From an uncultured Pelagibacteraceae bacterium (GTDB taxonomy: Bacteria > Pseudomonadota > Alphaproteobacteria > Pelagibacterales > Pelagibacteraceae), in assembly GCA_902554135.1 (NCBI GenBank), contig CACDNJ010000001.1, positions 30,768 to 94,767 on the forward strand: a stretch of DNA of 64,000 nucleotides, given 5' to 3'. This document shows, piece by piece, positions 1 to 12,763 of this stretch. The notes under the pieces are model-generated. The model was not told where the DNA came from. It saw only the letters and a list, made by a program, of their open reading frames with translations, and did no database searches. A program made the position numbers and the translations under genes. Within the stretch, counting starts at the first letter, position 1. Each line of letters opens with the position of its first letter.

Positions 1-2
1 CG

Positions 3-1187
3 AAGGATACAAGATTATCCGGATACACTTTAGAACCTGCTCTGGTATCAGGATTGGTCTCAGGCGGAATGCATGTTTTTACTCTGGGCCCTTTACCAAC
101 CAATGGACTTGCTATGTTAACAAAATTAATGAAAGCAAATATGGGTATTATGATTACAGCATCTCATAACCCTTATCATGATAATGGACTCAAGTTATTT
201 GGTCCAGATGGAATGAAGTTATCAGACCAAATAGAAAAGAAGATTGAAAAATTAATAGATGCCAAAAATACAAAACAACTTACGAATCCTAAACTATTGG
301 GCAGGGTTAAGCGATTAGAAGATGGAAACGAAAGGTATATTAAAATATTAAAAAATAATTTTCCAAATAATTTTCACTTAAGAGGTACAAAAATAGTTTT
401 AGATTGTGCCAATGGAGCTTGCTATAAAGCTGCTCCAAAATTATTAAAAGAACTCGGAGCAAAAGTTATTTCTATTGGTGTAAACCCTAATGGTTTTAAT
501 ATTAATGAAAAGTGTGGGTCAACTTATCCATCCAAAATTAAGTCAGCAGTTAAAAAATTTAAAGCTAATGTTGGAATTGCCTTCGACGGAGATGCCGACA
601 GAATTATTATGTGCGATGAAAAAGGTAAAATCGTAGATGGAGATCAAATTATCGCCATGCTTGCCAACAGATGGAAATCAAAAAGAATTTTAAGAGGAGG
701 TGTAATTGGAACTTTAATGTCTAATTATGGTCTAGAAAAATTTTTAAATCATCAAAAAATAAAATTTTTTAGATCTAAAGTAGGTGATAGATATGTTAAG
801 GAAAAAATGAAAAAATTTAATTTTAATCTAGGTGGTGAACAGTCAGGCCATATAATTTTGGGTAAATTTGCAACAACGGGTGATGGATTGATGGTTGCAT
901 TGGAAGTCTTGTTTTCTTTAAGAAAAGGTAAAAAGGCTAGCAAGTTATTGAATGTTTTTAAACCTTTACCTCAAATTTTGGAGAATGTTGTTGTGAAAGA
1001 CAAAAACATAATTAATAAATTCAAATGTAAAAATGCAATTAAGAAAGCCAATAAACTTATGGGTTATGATGGAAGAATTTTAGTGAGAAAATCTGGGACT
1101 GAACCAAAAATTAGAATTATGGCTGAGTCACATGATAAAAGCTTAATTTTAAAATGTATAAAGATAATCAAAAAATCAATAAAATAA
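3..1187 (+). CDS. glmM: Phosphoglucosamine mutase, 5' end cut by window
   Basis: Interconverts glucosamine-6-phosphate and glucosamine-1-phosphate on the way to UDP-GlcNAc for peptidoglycan and LPS. The frame is open from base 3, giving about 394 residues; the family is near 445, so roughly 50 N-terminal residues lie before the window. The first ATG at 54 is internal: the residues before it (KDTRLSGYTLEPALVSG) are already conserved family sequence. The phosphoserine loop ITASHNP is visible with its Ser codon at 162-164, then the metal loop DGDADR near 586-603, and the C-terminal phosphate-binding RKSGTEPKIRIM. The next gene starts one base after the stop. Confidence 0.96.
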   Translation, partial: KDTRLSGYTLEPALVSGLVSGGMHVFTLGPLPTNGLAMLTKLMKANMGIMITASHNPYHDNGLKLFGPDGMKLSDQIEKKIEKLIDAKNTKQLTNPKLLGRVKRLEDGNERYIKILKNNFPNNFHLRGTKIVLDCANGACYKAAPKLLKELGAKVISIGVNPNGFNINEKCGSTYPSKIKSAVKKFKANVGIAFDGDADRIIMCDEKGKIVDGDQIIAMLANRWKSKRILRGGVIGTLMSNYGLEKFLNHQKIKFFRSKVGDRYVKEKMKKFNFNLGGEQSGHIILGKFATTGDGLMVALEVLFSLRKGKKASKLLNVFKPLPQILENVVVKDKNIINKFKCKNAIKKANKLMGYDGRILVRKSGTEPKIRIMAESHDKSLILKCIKIIKKSIK

Positions 1188-1188
1188 A

Positions 1189-4186
<2,998 letters not shown>

Positions 4187-4217
4187 CGTTGTATATATAT
4201 TTATTAATTAAAGTTCT

Positions 4218-5198
4218 TCAATTACCAAATTTATCAAGAAAGTCTAGCATTTTTTTAAAATCATAGGGTAATTTTGAGTCAAAATTAAGAAATGAGTTTT
4301 TTGTTGGATGAACCAAACCTAAACTTTTGGCATGCAGAGCTTGTCTATCGAAATCAGAAAGTATTTTTTCAAATTTTTCATTTATTTTTCTAAATTTTAT
4401 TTTTTTCTTTCCATATTTTTTATCACCAATCAGAGGATTTCCTTTGAATGCCAAATGTACTCTTATCTGATGTGTTCTTCCTGTTTCTAAAGTACATTCT
4501 ACTAAGCTAATTTTTGGTATTTCTTTTGAACTAAAAGTCTTTAAAGTTTTGTAGTTTGTCACCGCTTTTTTTCCCAACCTTTCACTTACAGACATAAGTT
4601 GTCTATTTTTTTTACTCCTTGATATTAGAGTCGTTATTTTTCCACTAAGAGGTCTAACTACTCCCCAAATTAATGCTAAGTATTTTCTTTTTATACTGTG
4701 ATTACTAAACTGTTCAGACAAACGAGAATGTGCCTGATTATTTTTTGCTATTACTATTAGTCCGCTGGTATCTTTATCTATTCTATGAACTATGCCAGGT
4801 CTAAATTCTCCATTTAAATTTGATAGATTGTTTTTGTAAAGATATAGCAAACCATTAACTAAAGTCTCATCTTTGTTACCGGCTCCTGGATGAACAACTA
4901 GGCCGCTAGGTTTATTTATAACAACTATTTCTTTGTCTTCGTATACAACATCAAGCTTCATTTTTTTTGGCCTAATATCATCGGTTTTTTTTTCAGGAAT
5001 ATTTACTTCGATTAAATCATTTTTACTTATTTTTTCTGAAGCGGATACGATTAACTTTTTGTTAATCTTTATATTTTTTGAAAGAATAATTTTTTTTATT
5101 TGTGATCTCGTGAATGTTTTTAGACTGTTTGTTAAATATTTGTCTAATCTTATCTTTTTATCGAGATCTTTAGCAAAAAATGTTATTGTTTTATTCAT
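4218..5198 (-). CDS. rluD: 23S rRNA pseudouridine synthase, RluD type
   Basis: Isomerises uridines to pseudouridine in 23S rRNA. The 326 residues have an N-terminal S4 RNA-binding domain (about 15-65, RLDKYLTNSLKTFTRSQIKKII) and an RluA-family catalytic domain with the signature HRIDKDTSGLIVIAKN; the catalytic Asp is D141. RTHQIRVH and the C-terminal LHAKSLGLVHP are typical. RluC and RluA are alternatives within the family; the S4 domain, length and rpoH neighbour favour RluD. It leads a two-gene unit with rpoH. Confidence 0.9.
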   Translation of the reverse strand: MNKTITFFAKDLDKKIRLDKYLTNSLKTFTRSQIKKIILSKNIKINKKLIVSASEKISKNDLIEVNIPEKKTDDIRPKKMKLDVVYEDKEIVVINKPSGLVVHPGAGNKDETLVNGLLYLYKNNLSNLNGEFRPGIVHRIDKDTSGLIVIAKNNQAHSRLSEQFSNHSIKRKYLALIWGVVRPLSGKITTLISRSKKNRQLMSVSERLGKKAVTNYKTLKTFSSKEIPKISLVECTLETGRTHQIRVHLAFKGNPLIGDKKYGKKKIKFRKINEKFEKILSDFDRQALHAKSLGLVHPTKNSFLNFDSKLPYDFKKMLDFLDKFGN

Positions 5199-5227
5199 TT
5201 AATAATTTAAAAGTATTATATTCGGAC

Positions 5228-5305
5228 GGGCCGTTAGCTTCAACTGGATAGAGCGCTGCGCTTCGGACGCAGAGGTTGGGGATTCGAATTCTCCACGGCC
5301 CACCA
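5228..5305 (+). tRNA. tRNA-Arg (anticodon TCG)
   Basis: Cloverleaf read by eye. The acceptor stem GGGCCGT (5228-5234) pairs with ACGGCCC (5295-5301), with discriminator A and an encoded CCA at 5303-5305. The anticodon arm is CTGCG-CTTCGGA-CGCAG, giving anticodon TCG for CGA codons. The T arm is GGGGA-TTCGAAT-TCTCC. It sits between divergently placed genes with no visible attachment-site duplication at its 3' end. Confidence 0.95.
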
Positions 5306-5330
5306 AAAAGTGTAAGAGGAAATAACTAGT

Positions 5331-6146
5331 TTATAAAATCCAATCTTTGTATTTTTCCTTATTATTTAGAATGTATTCAGGAAATCTTTCGTCAAATTTT
5401 ATAACTTTAAAAACGTAATTACGATCATATAAATCTTTGTTTAGCTTGATTCTTTCGTTGATTTTTTTTAAATCTCTAAATTCTTCGGTATTAAATTCTT
5501 GATGGGCATAACTTTTAATTTTTTTTGAAATATCCTCTGGATTTTTAAGATCATTAAAATGCCAACCTCCATTTGATATAATCTGAGGTTGTCTAGGTTT
5601 ATAAAATTTCCAAAAGGGTTTTTTTTTAGTTTTAATATTTCTTAACCATTGAGGAGATTGTAAATATTTTTTTTTACAAATTTTAGTTCCTGGCCAATTT
5701 TCAATAGTTGTGTTTAATAAATTTAATTTTTGATGAAAATTTTTTTGTAAAAAACAAGCATACTTATTTTTTATATTAAATTCTTTTATTTTTTTTGGAT
5801 CTGGAATTTCATCCAAGTCTGAAATCATTATTAAATCATTTTCATGGCAACTTTTATACCCTTTATAAAGAGAATTTCTTTGAAATTGATCTCTGACATG
5901 ACTTGCAGACCAATTTTTTTGAAATTTGCTAACATCAATAGGCATATCATCAACAACAAGGTATTCTATTTTATCTTTAAATTTTGAGAATTTTTTAATA
6001 TCAAAATTAAGTTTTTTTTCTTTGCCAGAATGAGTTTTGGTTGCTTCAGCTATTATAAATTTATCAACATGATCGTTTAAAACATTAAGCCTGATATCCA
6101 AAAGCATATCTTCATCGAAATACATAAAACAATCGTACAAAGCCAT
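5331..6146 (-). CDS. Glycosyltransferase family 17-like protein
   Basis: The 271-residue protein resembles GT17, the family of eukaryotic beta-1,4-N-acetylglucosaminyltransferase III, which has many uncharacterised bacterial members. The N-terminus MALYDCFMYFDEDMLLDIRL followed by DKFIIAEATKTHSG is the family opening. ENDLIMISDLDEIPDP contains the acidic DLDEIP motif expected to bind metal and nucleotide sugar. No signal peptide or membrane segment is seen, so it is probably cytoplasmic. It is the last gene of an operon with an ABC-2 exporter three bases upstream, which suggests a surface glycan, but the substrate is unknown. Confidence 0.82.
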   Translation of the reverse strand: MALYDCFMYFDEDMLLDIRLNVLNDHVDKFIIAEATKTHSGKEKKLNFDIKKFSKFKDKIEYLVVDDMPIDVSKFQKNWSASHVRDQFQRNSLYKGYKSCHENDLIMISDLDEIPDPKKIKEFNIKNKYACFLQKNFHQKLNLLNTTIENWPGTKICKKKYLQSPQWLRNIKTKKKPFWKFYKPRQPQIISNGGWHFNDLKNPEDISKKIKSYAHQEFNTEEFRDLKKINERIKLNKDLYDRNYVFKVIKFDERFPEYILNNKEKYKDWIL

Positions 6147-6149
6147 TGA

Positions 6150-6941
6150 TTATTCACCCATATTAACTAATGTGCCTTTTTTTCGAGCTCCATAAAAAGC
6201 TAAATAGAAAACAATAATCGCGCCAACAAAATAAAATAAATTTAAAACTAGTGCGTTCATAATATTTTTATAGTCTACTACATTATTTACTAAAATGGAT
6301 CTTGCTTCCTCGAATATATAAACTAATGGCAAACCTTTAGCCAATATTTGTAACCATTCAGGTAAAATTGATAATGGGTAATAAACACAACCTAATGGAG
6401 CCAAAAGAAAAAGAGATGACCATGCGGTATTTTCAAAAGCCGGACCGAATCTTAAAAGACCCGAACTAACAAGCAGACCCAACGTTGTTCCAAAAAGATA
6501 TAAACTTAAAAAAAGTAAAAACAGAGGGGGACCCATTGCTAGTAAAGAAACCCCAAATAATGGACTCATAATCATTATTGCCGGAATTATTCCAATCAAA
6601 GTTCTTAGCAAACATGTGGCTGTTAGTGCAGTTATAATTTCACTAATTTTTAATGGTGCAATAAATAAATTTGTAAAATTCCTGCTCCATATTTCTTCCA
6701 AAAACAACATGTTGAAGCTTATGCTTGCTCGAAATAAAAAATCATAGAGAATTGCGCAACTTAAAATAACGCCAACAGTATTATTATAATAATCACTATA
6801 CATGGTGAAAAATTGTGAAATAAATCCCCAGAGAATTATCTGAATTGTCGGCCAATAAATAAGATCTAGGATTCTTGGAAAAGAACCTTTGATCAGATAA
6901 AGGTGGCGCATAGATAATGCAAACATTCTGTGAAATCTCAT
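6150..6941 (-). CDS. ABC-2 type transporter permease
   Basis: Integral membrane protein of 263 residues with about six hydrophobic segments, in the ABC-2 family that exports polysaccharides, lipids or drugs. The N-terminus MRFHRMFALSMRHLYLIKGSFPRILDLIYWP and the later LPLVYIFEEARSIL segment are typical of this permease class. It begins one base after the ATPase stop, and together they would form a homodimeric exporter. The downstream GT17 gene points to a glycan or glycolipid cargo, which is inference only. Confidence 0.85.
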   Translation of the reverse strand: MRFHRMFALSMRHLYLIKGSFPRILDLIYWPTIQIILWGFISQFFTMYSDYYNNTVGVILSCAILYDFLFRASISFNMLFLEEIWSRNFTNLFIAPLKISEIITALTATCLLRTLIGIIPAIMIMSPLFGVSLLAMGPPLFLLFLSLYLFGTTLGLLVSSGLLRFGPAFENTAWSSLFLLAPLGCVYYPLSILPEWLQILAKGLPLVYIFEEARSILVNNVVDYKNIMNALVLNLFYFVGAIIVFYLAFYGARKKGTLVNMGE

Positions 6942-6942
6942 A

Positions 6943-7665
6943 TTATTCCCTTACTATTTTTAAAAAAGTTTCTTCTAAATTTTTTCTTCCATGTTTCTTT
7001 ATTAAGTTATCACATGTTCCCTTGTCTATTATTTTGCCTTTCTTCATCATCATTACTTCACTGCAAAGTCTTTCTACCTCATTCATATTGTGGGAAGCCA
7101 ATAGAATAGTTGTGCCTTTTTTTGAAGCAAAATTTTCTATATAGGTTCTAATGTAATCACCTACATCTGGATCAAGACTTGCCGTGGGTTCATCTAAAAG
7201 AAGTATTTCAGGATCATTAATTAATGCTTTAGCAAGAGACACTCTATTTTTTTGTCCAGAAGAAAGTTCTCCAGTTTTTCTCTTCTTGAACTCTCCTAAA
7301 TTTAATTCATCTATTAAATCTGAAATCTTTTTTTGTAAATTGTTTACACCATACATTTTTCCATAAACCTTAAGATTTTCCTCAATAGTAAGTTTTTTTG
7401 GAAGCTCAATATATGGTGAGATAAAATTCACCTTCTCTAGTATTTCTGTTCTAATATTTTCTTTTTCAATATTTTTTTCATTAATAAAAACACTACCAGA
7501 GGTAGGTTTTATTAATCCAAGAATCATTCCTATTGTTGTTGTTTTACCGCAACCATTTGGACCTAAAAGGCCTACGATTGAACCCTTGTTGATTTTGAAG
7601 TTTATATTTCTAACTGCCTCAATATTATTGTATTTTTTATTTAGATTTTTAATTTCAATACTCAT
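6943..7665 (-). CDS. ABC transporter ATP-binding protein
   Basis: Nucleotide-binding subunit of 240 residues, partner of the ABC-2 permease just downstream. Visible motifs are Walker A (GLLGPNGCGKTTTIG), the Q-loop region (VNFISPYIELP), the signature ELSSGQKNRVSLAKAL, Walker B (ILLLDEPTASLDPD) and the H-loop (ILLASHNMNEVE). The start ATG overlaps the end of the preceding Sua5/TsaC gene by four bases, which suggests translational coupling. Confidence 0.93.
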   Translation of the reverse strand: MSIEIKNLNKKYNNIEAVRNINFKINKGSIVGLLGPNGCGKTTTIGMILGLIKPTSGSVFINEKNIEKENIRTEILEKVNFISPYIELPKKLTIEENLKVYGKMYGVNNLQKKISDLIDELNLGEFKKRKTGELSSGQKNRVSLAKALINDPEILLLDEPTASLDPDVGDYIRTYIENFASKKGTTILLASHNMNEVERLCSEVMMMKKGKIIDKGTCDNLIKKHGRKNLEETFLKIVRE

Positions 7666-8618
7666 TTATTTGATGCTTTCGTCAGTCTATCGTTTATTGC
7701 AATTCCTATATTTTGATTAGGAATTTTTACAACTCTTATCTTTTTAAAATTCAAATTTTTTATTCTTCTCATAGTTTTATACAAGTTTTTTGCAGCCTGT
7801 TTTAAATCTCCTTTATGACTTAAATTAAAAATATTTTTACCTTTTTTATATTTTTTTCCAAAAACAATAAATGCGTCTTTATTACTTGCATTTTTGCAAT
7901 TTAGTTTTACAGGTATTCCTGGAGAATAATGTTTTTTTAACATACCAGGGGAATAGATTTTTTTAATTTTTTTTATTGAATGTATCTTTTTGCCTAAAAT
8001 TTTGGCGATTTCTTTTTTGTTTATTGCACCGGGCCTAACTACTCTTATATTTTCAACTAAATTAACAACTGTAGACTCCAAACCAATTTTTGATTTTCCG
8101 CCATCCACTATAAAATTAATTTTTTTTCCAAATTCATCAACAACATCTAATGCACTTACCGGACTAAGTGCAGAAGATATATTTGCGCTTGGAATTGCGA
8201 GAGGAAAGTTTAAATTTTTAAGCAATTTTTTAGTTGTATTGTGACTAGGAAATCTTATGGCGATAGTATTTAAATTTGCATTTGCTAAAGAACATATTTT
8301 TGAGTCTTTTCTCTTTTTTAGTATAAAGGTTAGAGGTCCTGGACAAAATTTTTTGTAAAGTTTTAAAAAATCATTAGTGATGATGGCGTCCCTGTTTAAT
8401 TTCTTTATATTATCGTAATGAATAATTAGAGGATTTTTTTTGGGTCTTTTTTTTAGATTGTATATCTTTTTAATTGCCACATAAGAATAAGCGTTACCGG
8501 CCAGTCCGTAAACAGTCTCGGTAGGAACAGCAATAATTTTGTTTCTTTTTAAAAAATTTTTTGCTTTATTTAAATTTTTTGGTGAATTTTTGTATATATT
8601 TGGATAGATATTTTTCAT
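7662..8618 (-). CDS. tsaC: L-threonylcarbamoyladenylate synthase (Sua5/YrdC/YwlC)
   Basis: Makes threonylcarbamoyl-AMP for the t6A37 modification of ANN-decoding tRNAs. I chose the ATG at 8618 (318 residues). An upstream in-frame start at 8744 would add 42 hydrophobic residues unlike the family and would run into the xseB gene on the other strand. Features are FLKRNKIIAVPTETVYGLAGNA, KKRPKKNPLIIHY, the SANISSALSPVS loop and a C-terminal Sua5 domain (SPGMLKKHYSPGIPV). The length indicates the long Sua5 form. It heads the operon with the ABC exporter and GT17 genes. Confidence 0.9.
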   Translation of the reverse strand: MKNIYPNIYKNSPKNLNKAKNFLKRNKIIAVPTETVYGLAGNAYSYVAIKKIYNLKKRPKKNPLIIHYDNIKKLNRDAIITNDFLKLYKKFCPGPLTFILKKRKDSKICSLANANLNTIAIRFPSHNTTKKLLKNLNFPLAIPSANISSALSPVSALDVVDEFGKKINFIVDGGKSKIGLESTVVNLVENIRVVRPGAINKKEIAKILGKKIHSIKKIKKIYSPGMLKKHYSPGIPVKLNCKNASNKDAFIVFGKKYKKGKNIFNLSHKGDLKQAAKNLYKTMRRIKNLNFKKIRVVKIPNQNIGIAINDRLTKASNK

Positions 8619-8640
8619 ATTAAGATTATTATATTTTTTA

Positions 8641-8856
8641 ATGAAAACAAAAAATATTCCACCTGATATTAAAAGTAAATCAATAAACGAGGCAAAATCA
8701 GAAATAATGGAAATTCTTGAAAAATTAGAAAGTAATGAGACCAATTTTGAAACATGCGAAAATGACTACAAAAGGCTTTTATCTCTAAATCATCACGTAA
8801 ATTCACTTCTCAAAGAAAAACTTAACAGAATTGAATCCAAGGGGAAGAAAAAGTAA
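8641..8856 (+). CDS. xseB: Exodeoxyribonuclease VII small subunit
   Basis: Small helical subunit (71 residues) of exonuclease VII, which binds XseA to degrade single-stranded DNA. INEAKSEIMEILEKLESNETNFETCENDYKRL has the family spacing, although the usual ALxELExIVxxLE core is degenerate. It is divergent from tsaC by 22 bases and precedes ispA by 5 bases. The order xseB-ispA-dxs is common in proteobacteria and supports the call. xseA is not in the window. Confidence 0.82.
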   Translation: MKTKNIPPDIKSKSINEAKSEIMEILEKLESNETNFETCENDYKRLLSLNHHVNSLLKEKLNRIESKGKKK

Positions 8857-8861
8857 ATCAA

Positions 8862-9734
8862 ATGCTAGATCTTATTTCTAAAAATGCCAGAATTCTTGAT
8901 AAATTTTTAAAGCATTATTTTAATAAACAAAAACATTCTCAACTTATAACTCCAATGAAGTATGGAGTTTTGTTTGGAGGAAAAAAAATAAGATCAACAG
9001 TTATTCTAGGCACATCAGAAATATTTGGTTTAAAGAAAAAACAAGTTATTAATATTTGTGGCTCAGTTGAATGCATACATTCGTATTCACTCATTCATGA
9101 CGATTTACCTTGTATGGATAATGACAAGTTAAGAAGAGGGAAGCCTGCAACTCATATAAAATTTGGAGAATCAACAGCCATTCTTTCTGGAAATTCTTTG
9201 TTAACTCTTGCCTTCGAAATGATTGCAGAAAAAAATTACAACATAAAACCGAATAAAAAAATTTTAATTTTAAAAAAATTAGCAGAATGTGTCGGTCATG
9301 TTGGTATAGCAGGTGGACAGTTTTTGGATTTAAGCTATGAAAAAAAGAAAGTAAGTAGTTCAAAAATTATAAGTATGCAAAAGAAAAAAACCGGAAAATT
9401 ATTTGAGTTTTGTTGTTTGGCTCCAGCTATAATTGCAGGTTCCGATAACAAAACAAAAAGAGACATGTGTTTTGTGGGTGAAGAAATAGGTTTTTTGTTT
9501 CAAATTGTTGATGATCTTTTGGATGTAAGAGGGAACAAGAAAGATGTTGGAAAACCAGTTAAAAAAGATAAAAAAAAAGGTAAATCTACAATCATCGACT
9601 TAATAGGATATAATCAAACTCTAGAATTTGCTTTTAGAAGAAAAAAAATGATAATAAGCAAATTGAAAAAATATGGAAAAAGGTCAGACAGTTTAATTCA
9701 AACAGTCGATTTTATAATGGACAGAAGTTACTAA
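8862..9734 (+). CDS. ispA: Polyprenyl (farnesyl/geranylgeranyl) diphosphate synthase
   Basis: Condenses IPP with allylic diphosphates to farnesyl or geranylgeranyl diphosphate. The 290 residues show [11 protein letters not shown], the first Asp-rich motif [20 protein letters not shown], and the second Asp-rich motif [18 protein letters not shown]. Chain length cannot be fixed from sequence. The short-chain type and the xseB-ispA-dxs order support FPP synthase, while the proteorhodopsin in this window means the cell needs a GGPP source for retinal. The stop overlaps the dxs start by one base. Confidence 0.9.
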   Translation: MLDLISKNARILDKFLKHYFNKQKHSQLITPMKYGVLFGGKKIRSTVILGTSEIFGLKKKQVINICGSVECIHSYSLIHDDLPCMDNDKLRRGKPATHIKFGESTAILSGNSLLTLAFEMIAEKNYNIKPNKKILILKKLAECVGHVGIAGGQFLDLSYEKKKVSSSKIISMQKKKTGKLFEFCCLAPAIIAGSDNKTKRDMCFVGEEIGFLFQIVDDLLDVRGNKKDVGKPVKKDKKKGKSTIIDLIGYNQTLEFAFRRKKMIISKLKKYGKRSDSLIQTVDFIMDRSY

Positions 9735-11650
9735 TGAAAGACAAACTATTAGATAAAATTAATTATCCTTCAGATTTAAGAGGACTTAAAAAAAATCAAT
9801 TAGAGCAAGTGACCAAAGAATTAAGATCTGAACTAATTGAAGTTGTCTCAGAGACAGGAGGTCATTTAGGAGCAGGACTTGGTGTTGTGGAATTAACAGT
9901 AGCTCTACATTATGTTTTTAATACTCCAAAAGATAAATTAGTATGGGATGTTGGACATCAATGTTATCCACACAAGATAATTACTGGAAGAAAAGATAGG
10001 ATAAGAACTCTTCGTAAAGGAGGAGGTCTATCAGGTTTTACCAAGAGAGCAGAAAGCGAATACGATCCATTTGGAGCAGCTCATAGTTCAACTTCAATTT
10101 CATCAACTCTAGGAATGGCTACAGCCAAAAAACTTTCTAATGATAAAAATAATGTTGTTGCTGTAATCGGAGACGGAGCTATGAGTGCAGGCATGGCATA
10201 TGAAGCAATGAACAATGCTGGGGCAATGAAATCTAAGTTAATTGTAATATTAAATGACAATGATATGTCGATAGCTCCTCCCGTTGGTGCAATGAGCAAG
10301 TATCTTGCAAGACTTTTATCAGGCAAAATTTATTTTAGCTTAAGAGAAACAATAAAGTTAATACTTTCAGCCTTTTCTAAAAGATTTTCTAAAACCGCAG
10401 GTAAAGCGGAAGATTTACTTAGAGGAGCAGTAACAGGCGGAACACTTTTTAGTCAATTAGGGTTTTATTATGTAGGTCCGATCGATGGACATGATGTAAA
10501 TAACTTGGTGACTATTTTAGAAAATGTAAAAAATTCAAACCACCAAGGACCAATTTTAATTCACGCAATTACAAAAAAAGGCAAAGGCTACAAGCCTGCC
10601 GAAGAATCTGGCGATAAATATCATGGAGTATCAAAATTTAATGTTTTAACGGGAAAACAATCTAAAGGTAAATCAAAAGTACCTTCCTATACAAAAGTTT
10701 TTGCAAATACATTAATTAAACATGCAGAAAATGACACAAAAATTGTAGCAATTACTGGTGCTATGCCATCAGGCACTGGTTTAGATTTGTTTGAGAAAAA
10801 ATTTCCTGAAAGAATGTTTGATGTTGGAATTGCTGAACAACACGGTATAACTTTTGCAGCAGGTTTGGCAACTGAAGGATATAAACCTTTTGCTGCAATT
10901 TACTCAACTTTTTTGCAAAGAGCATACGATCAGGTTGTTCACGATGTAGCTATACAATCTTTACCAGTTAGGTTTGCTATTGATAGAGCCGGATTAGTAG
11001 GAGCGGATGGAGCAACTCATGCAGGATCTTTTGATATAACATATTTATCAACCTTGCCTAATTTTATTGTTATGGCAGCAAGTGACGAAGCTGAATTAGT
11101 TAGAATGATTAATACATCGGTCTCTATAAACGATAAACCTTCAGCTTTTAGATATCCAAGAGGAAATGGAGTTGGTGTTGAGTTGCCCGATATTAAAGAA
11201 GTTCTTAAAATAGGAAAAGGAAAAATGGTTTCGGATGGAAAACATGTTGCCATCTTAAATTTTGGGGCCAGAATGCATGAATGTAAAAAAGCTTCAGAAG
11301 TTCTTAAGAAAAAAGGAATTACAATAAGTATTTTTGATGCGAGATTTGTAAAACCTTTGGATGAAAAATTAATTATTGAATTAGCATCAAATCATGAGGC
11401 CGTTATAACCATAGAGGAGGGGGCAATAGGTGGATTTGGATCTCACGTTACAAAATTGTTATCCGACAGAGGTTTTTTTGATAGAGGCCTGAAGTTTAGA
11501 TCTATGTTTTTACCTGATAAATTTTTGGACCAAGACACACCAGAAAATATGTACAAAACTGCAGGACTGGATTGCGATAGTATTGTTCAAAAAGTTGAAA
11601 ATATTTTAAATTCCAATGTGGTTATTGCAAAAAACAAAAACCTTTCTTAA
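9734..11650 (+). CDS. dxs: 1-deoxy-D-xylulose-5-phosphate synthase
   Basis: Thiamine-diphosphate enzyme that condenses pyruvate and glyceraldehyde-3-phosphate, opening the MEP isoprenoid pathway. The 638 residues are full length. Visible are [31 protein letters not shown], the ThDP/Mg motif [18 protein letters not shown], and the transketolase C-terminal [22 protein letters not shown]. It follows ispA with a one-base overlap. It meets aroC tail to tail in a shared TTAA at 11647-11650. Confidence 0.98.
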   Translation: MKDKLLDKINYPSDLRGLKKNQLEQVTKELRSELIEVVSETGGHLGAGLGVVELTVALHYVFNTPKDKLVWDVGHQCYPHKIITGRKDRIRTLRKGGGLSGFTKRAESEYDPFGAAHSSTSISSTLGMATAKKLSNDKNNVVAVIGDGAMSAGMAYEAMNNAGAMKSKLIVILNDNDMSIAPPVGAMSKYLARLLSGKIYFSLRETIKLILSAFSKRFSKTAGKAEDLLRGAVTGGTLFSQLGFYYVGPIDGHDVNNLVTILENVKNSNHQGPILIHAITKKGKGYKPAEESGDKYHGVSKFNVLTGKQSKGKSKVPSYTKVFANTLIKHAENDTKIVAITGAMPSGTGLDLFEKKFPERMFDVGIAEQHGITFAAGLATEGYKPFAAIYSTFLQRAYDQVVHDVAIQSLPVRFAIDRAGLVGADGATHAGSFDITYLSTLPNFIVMAASDEAELVRMINTSVSINDKPSAFRYPRGNGVGVELPDIKEVLKIGKGKMVSDGKHVAILNFGARMHECKKASEVLKKKGITISIFDARFVKPLDEKLIIELASNHEAVITIEEGAIGGFGSHVTKLLSDRGFFDRGLKFRSMFLPDKFLDQDTPENMYKTAGLDCDSIVQKVENILNSNVVIAKNKNLS

Positions 11651-12729
11651 CCACACTGCGCTCTGTTCATAAGAAAATGATCTAGCAATACACAAGATAG
11701 CATTGCCTCCCCTATAGGCACAGCTCTTATACCAACACAAGGATCATGACGACCTCTTACCGATATTTTTGTGTTTTTGCCTTTCTTATCAATTGTTTCT
11801 CTACTATTAACTATTGAAGAGGTTGGCTTAACAGCAAAAGATGCAATAATTTCTTGTCCAGACGATATACCGCCAAGTATACCTCCGGCATTATTGCTTT
11901 TAAATTTTATTTTTCCAGATTTAGATTTCATTTCATCAGAATTTTCTTCTCCTGAAAAATATGCCGCATTCATGCCAGCCCCGATATTTACTCCTTTAAC
12001 AGCATTGATACTCATCAATGCTGCGGATATATCAGAATCTAATTTTGAATAAATTGGTGCACCAAGGCCAGCAGGAATACCTCTAGCACGTAGCTCAATA
12101 ATAGCTCCACATGATGAACCAGATTTTCTTACTGCTAAGAGATATTTTTCCCACAGTTTGACAGATTTTTTGTCAGGACAGAAAAAAGGATTCTTTCTTG
12201 TTTCATTGTCATTCCAATTATTTTTATCACAACCCATTAAACCTAATTGAATAACAGCTCCAATAATATTAAATTTCTTTCCTAGAATGTTTTTTAAAAC
12301 AGTTTTTGCAATAGCACCTGCCGCAACTCTTGAAGCAGTTTCTCTAGCCGATTGTCGACCACCACCTCGATAATCTCTAATCCCATATTTTTGGAAATAA
12401 GTAAAATCAGCGTGTCCAGGTCTAAATTTATTTTTAATTGACTCATAATCTCTAGATCTTTTGTCTTCATTACGAATTAAAATTGAGATTGGAGTTCCTG
12501 TAGTTTTTCCATTAAATACTCCTGATAGAATTTCAATTTTATCCGACTCTTTTCTTTGAGAGACAAATTTAGAGCTACCCGGTCTTCTACGGTTCATATC
12601 ACTTTGTATGTCTTTTTCTGATAATGGTATATTTGGAGGGCAACCATCCACAATACAGCCAATAGCAGGGCCATGTGACTCTCCCCATGTGGTAAATCTA
12701 AATATTTTTCCAAAAGTATTAAAAGACAT
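11647..12729 (-). CDS. aroC: Chorismate synthase
   Basis: FMN-dependent anti-elimination of EPSP to chorismate, the last step of the shikimate pathway. The 360 residues carry the N-terminal [19 protein letters not shown], the [31 protein letters not shown] active-site region, and the C-terminal [19 protein letters not shown]. The stop interlocks with dxs. It is divergent from pdxH with only 34 bases between them, so both promoters must lie within or beside that gap. Confidence 0.98.
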   Translation of the reverse strand: MSFNTFGKIFRFTTWGESHGPAIGCIVDGCPPNIPLSEKDIQSDMNRRRPGSSKFVSQRKESDKIEILSGVFNGKTTGTPISILIRNEDKRSRDYESIKNKFRPGHADFTYFQKYGIRDYRGGGRQSARETASRVAAGAIAKTVLKNILGKKFNIIGAVIQLGLMGCDKNNWNDNETRKNPFFCPDKKSVKLWEKYLLAVRKSGSSCGAIIELRARGIPAGLGAPIYSKLDSDISAALMSINAVKGVNIGAGMNAAYFSGEENSDEMKSKSGKIKFKSNNAGGILGGISSGQEIIASFAVKPTSSIVNSRETIDKKGKNTKISVRGRHDPCVGIRAVPIGEAMLSCVLLDHFLMNRAQCG

Positions 12730-12763
12730 CGATAATTAATGTATAAATTATTTTATATAATTT

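Noticed and set aside
4204..4213. TTAATTAAAG before rpoH, identical to one arm of the tmoX dyad
   Set aside because: It is a single half-site without the second arm and easily arises in AT-rich DNA.
5228..5305. tRNA-Arg as an integration site for a genomic island
   Set aside because: No integrase gene and no repeat of the tRNA 3' end were seen nearby.
8619..8744. 42-residue N-terminal extension of the Sua5/TsaC protein
   Set aside because: It is hydrophobic, unlike the family, and overlaps the start of xseB on the other strand.
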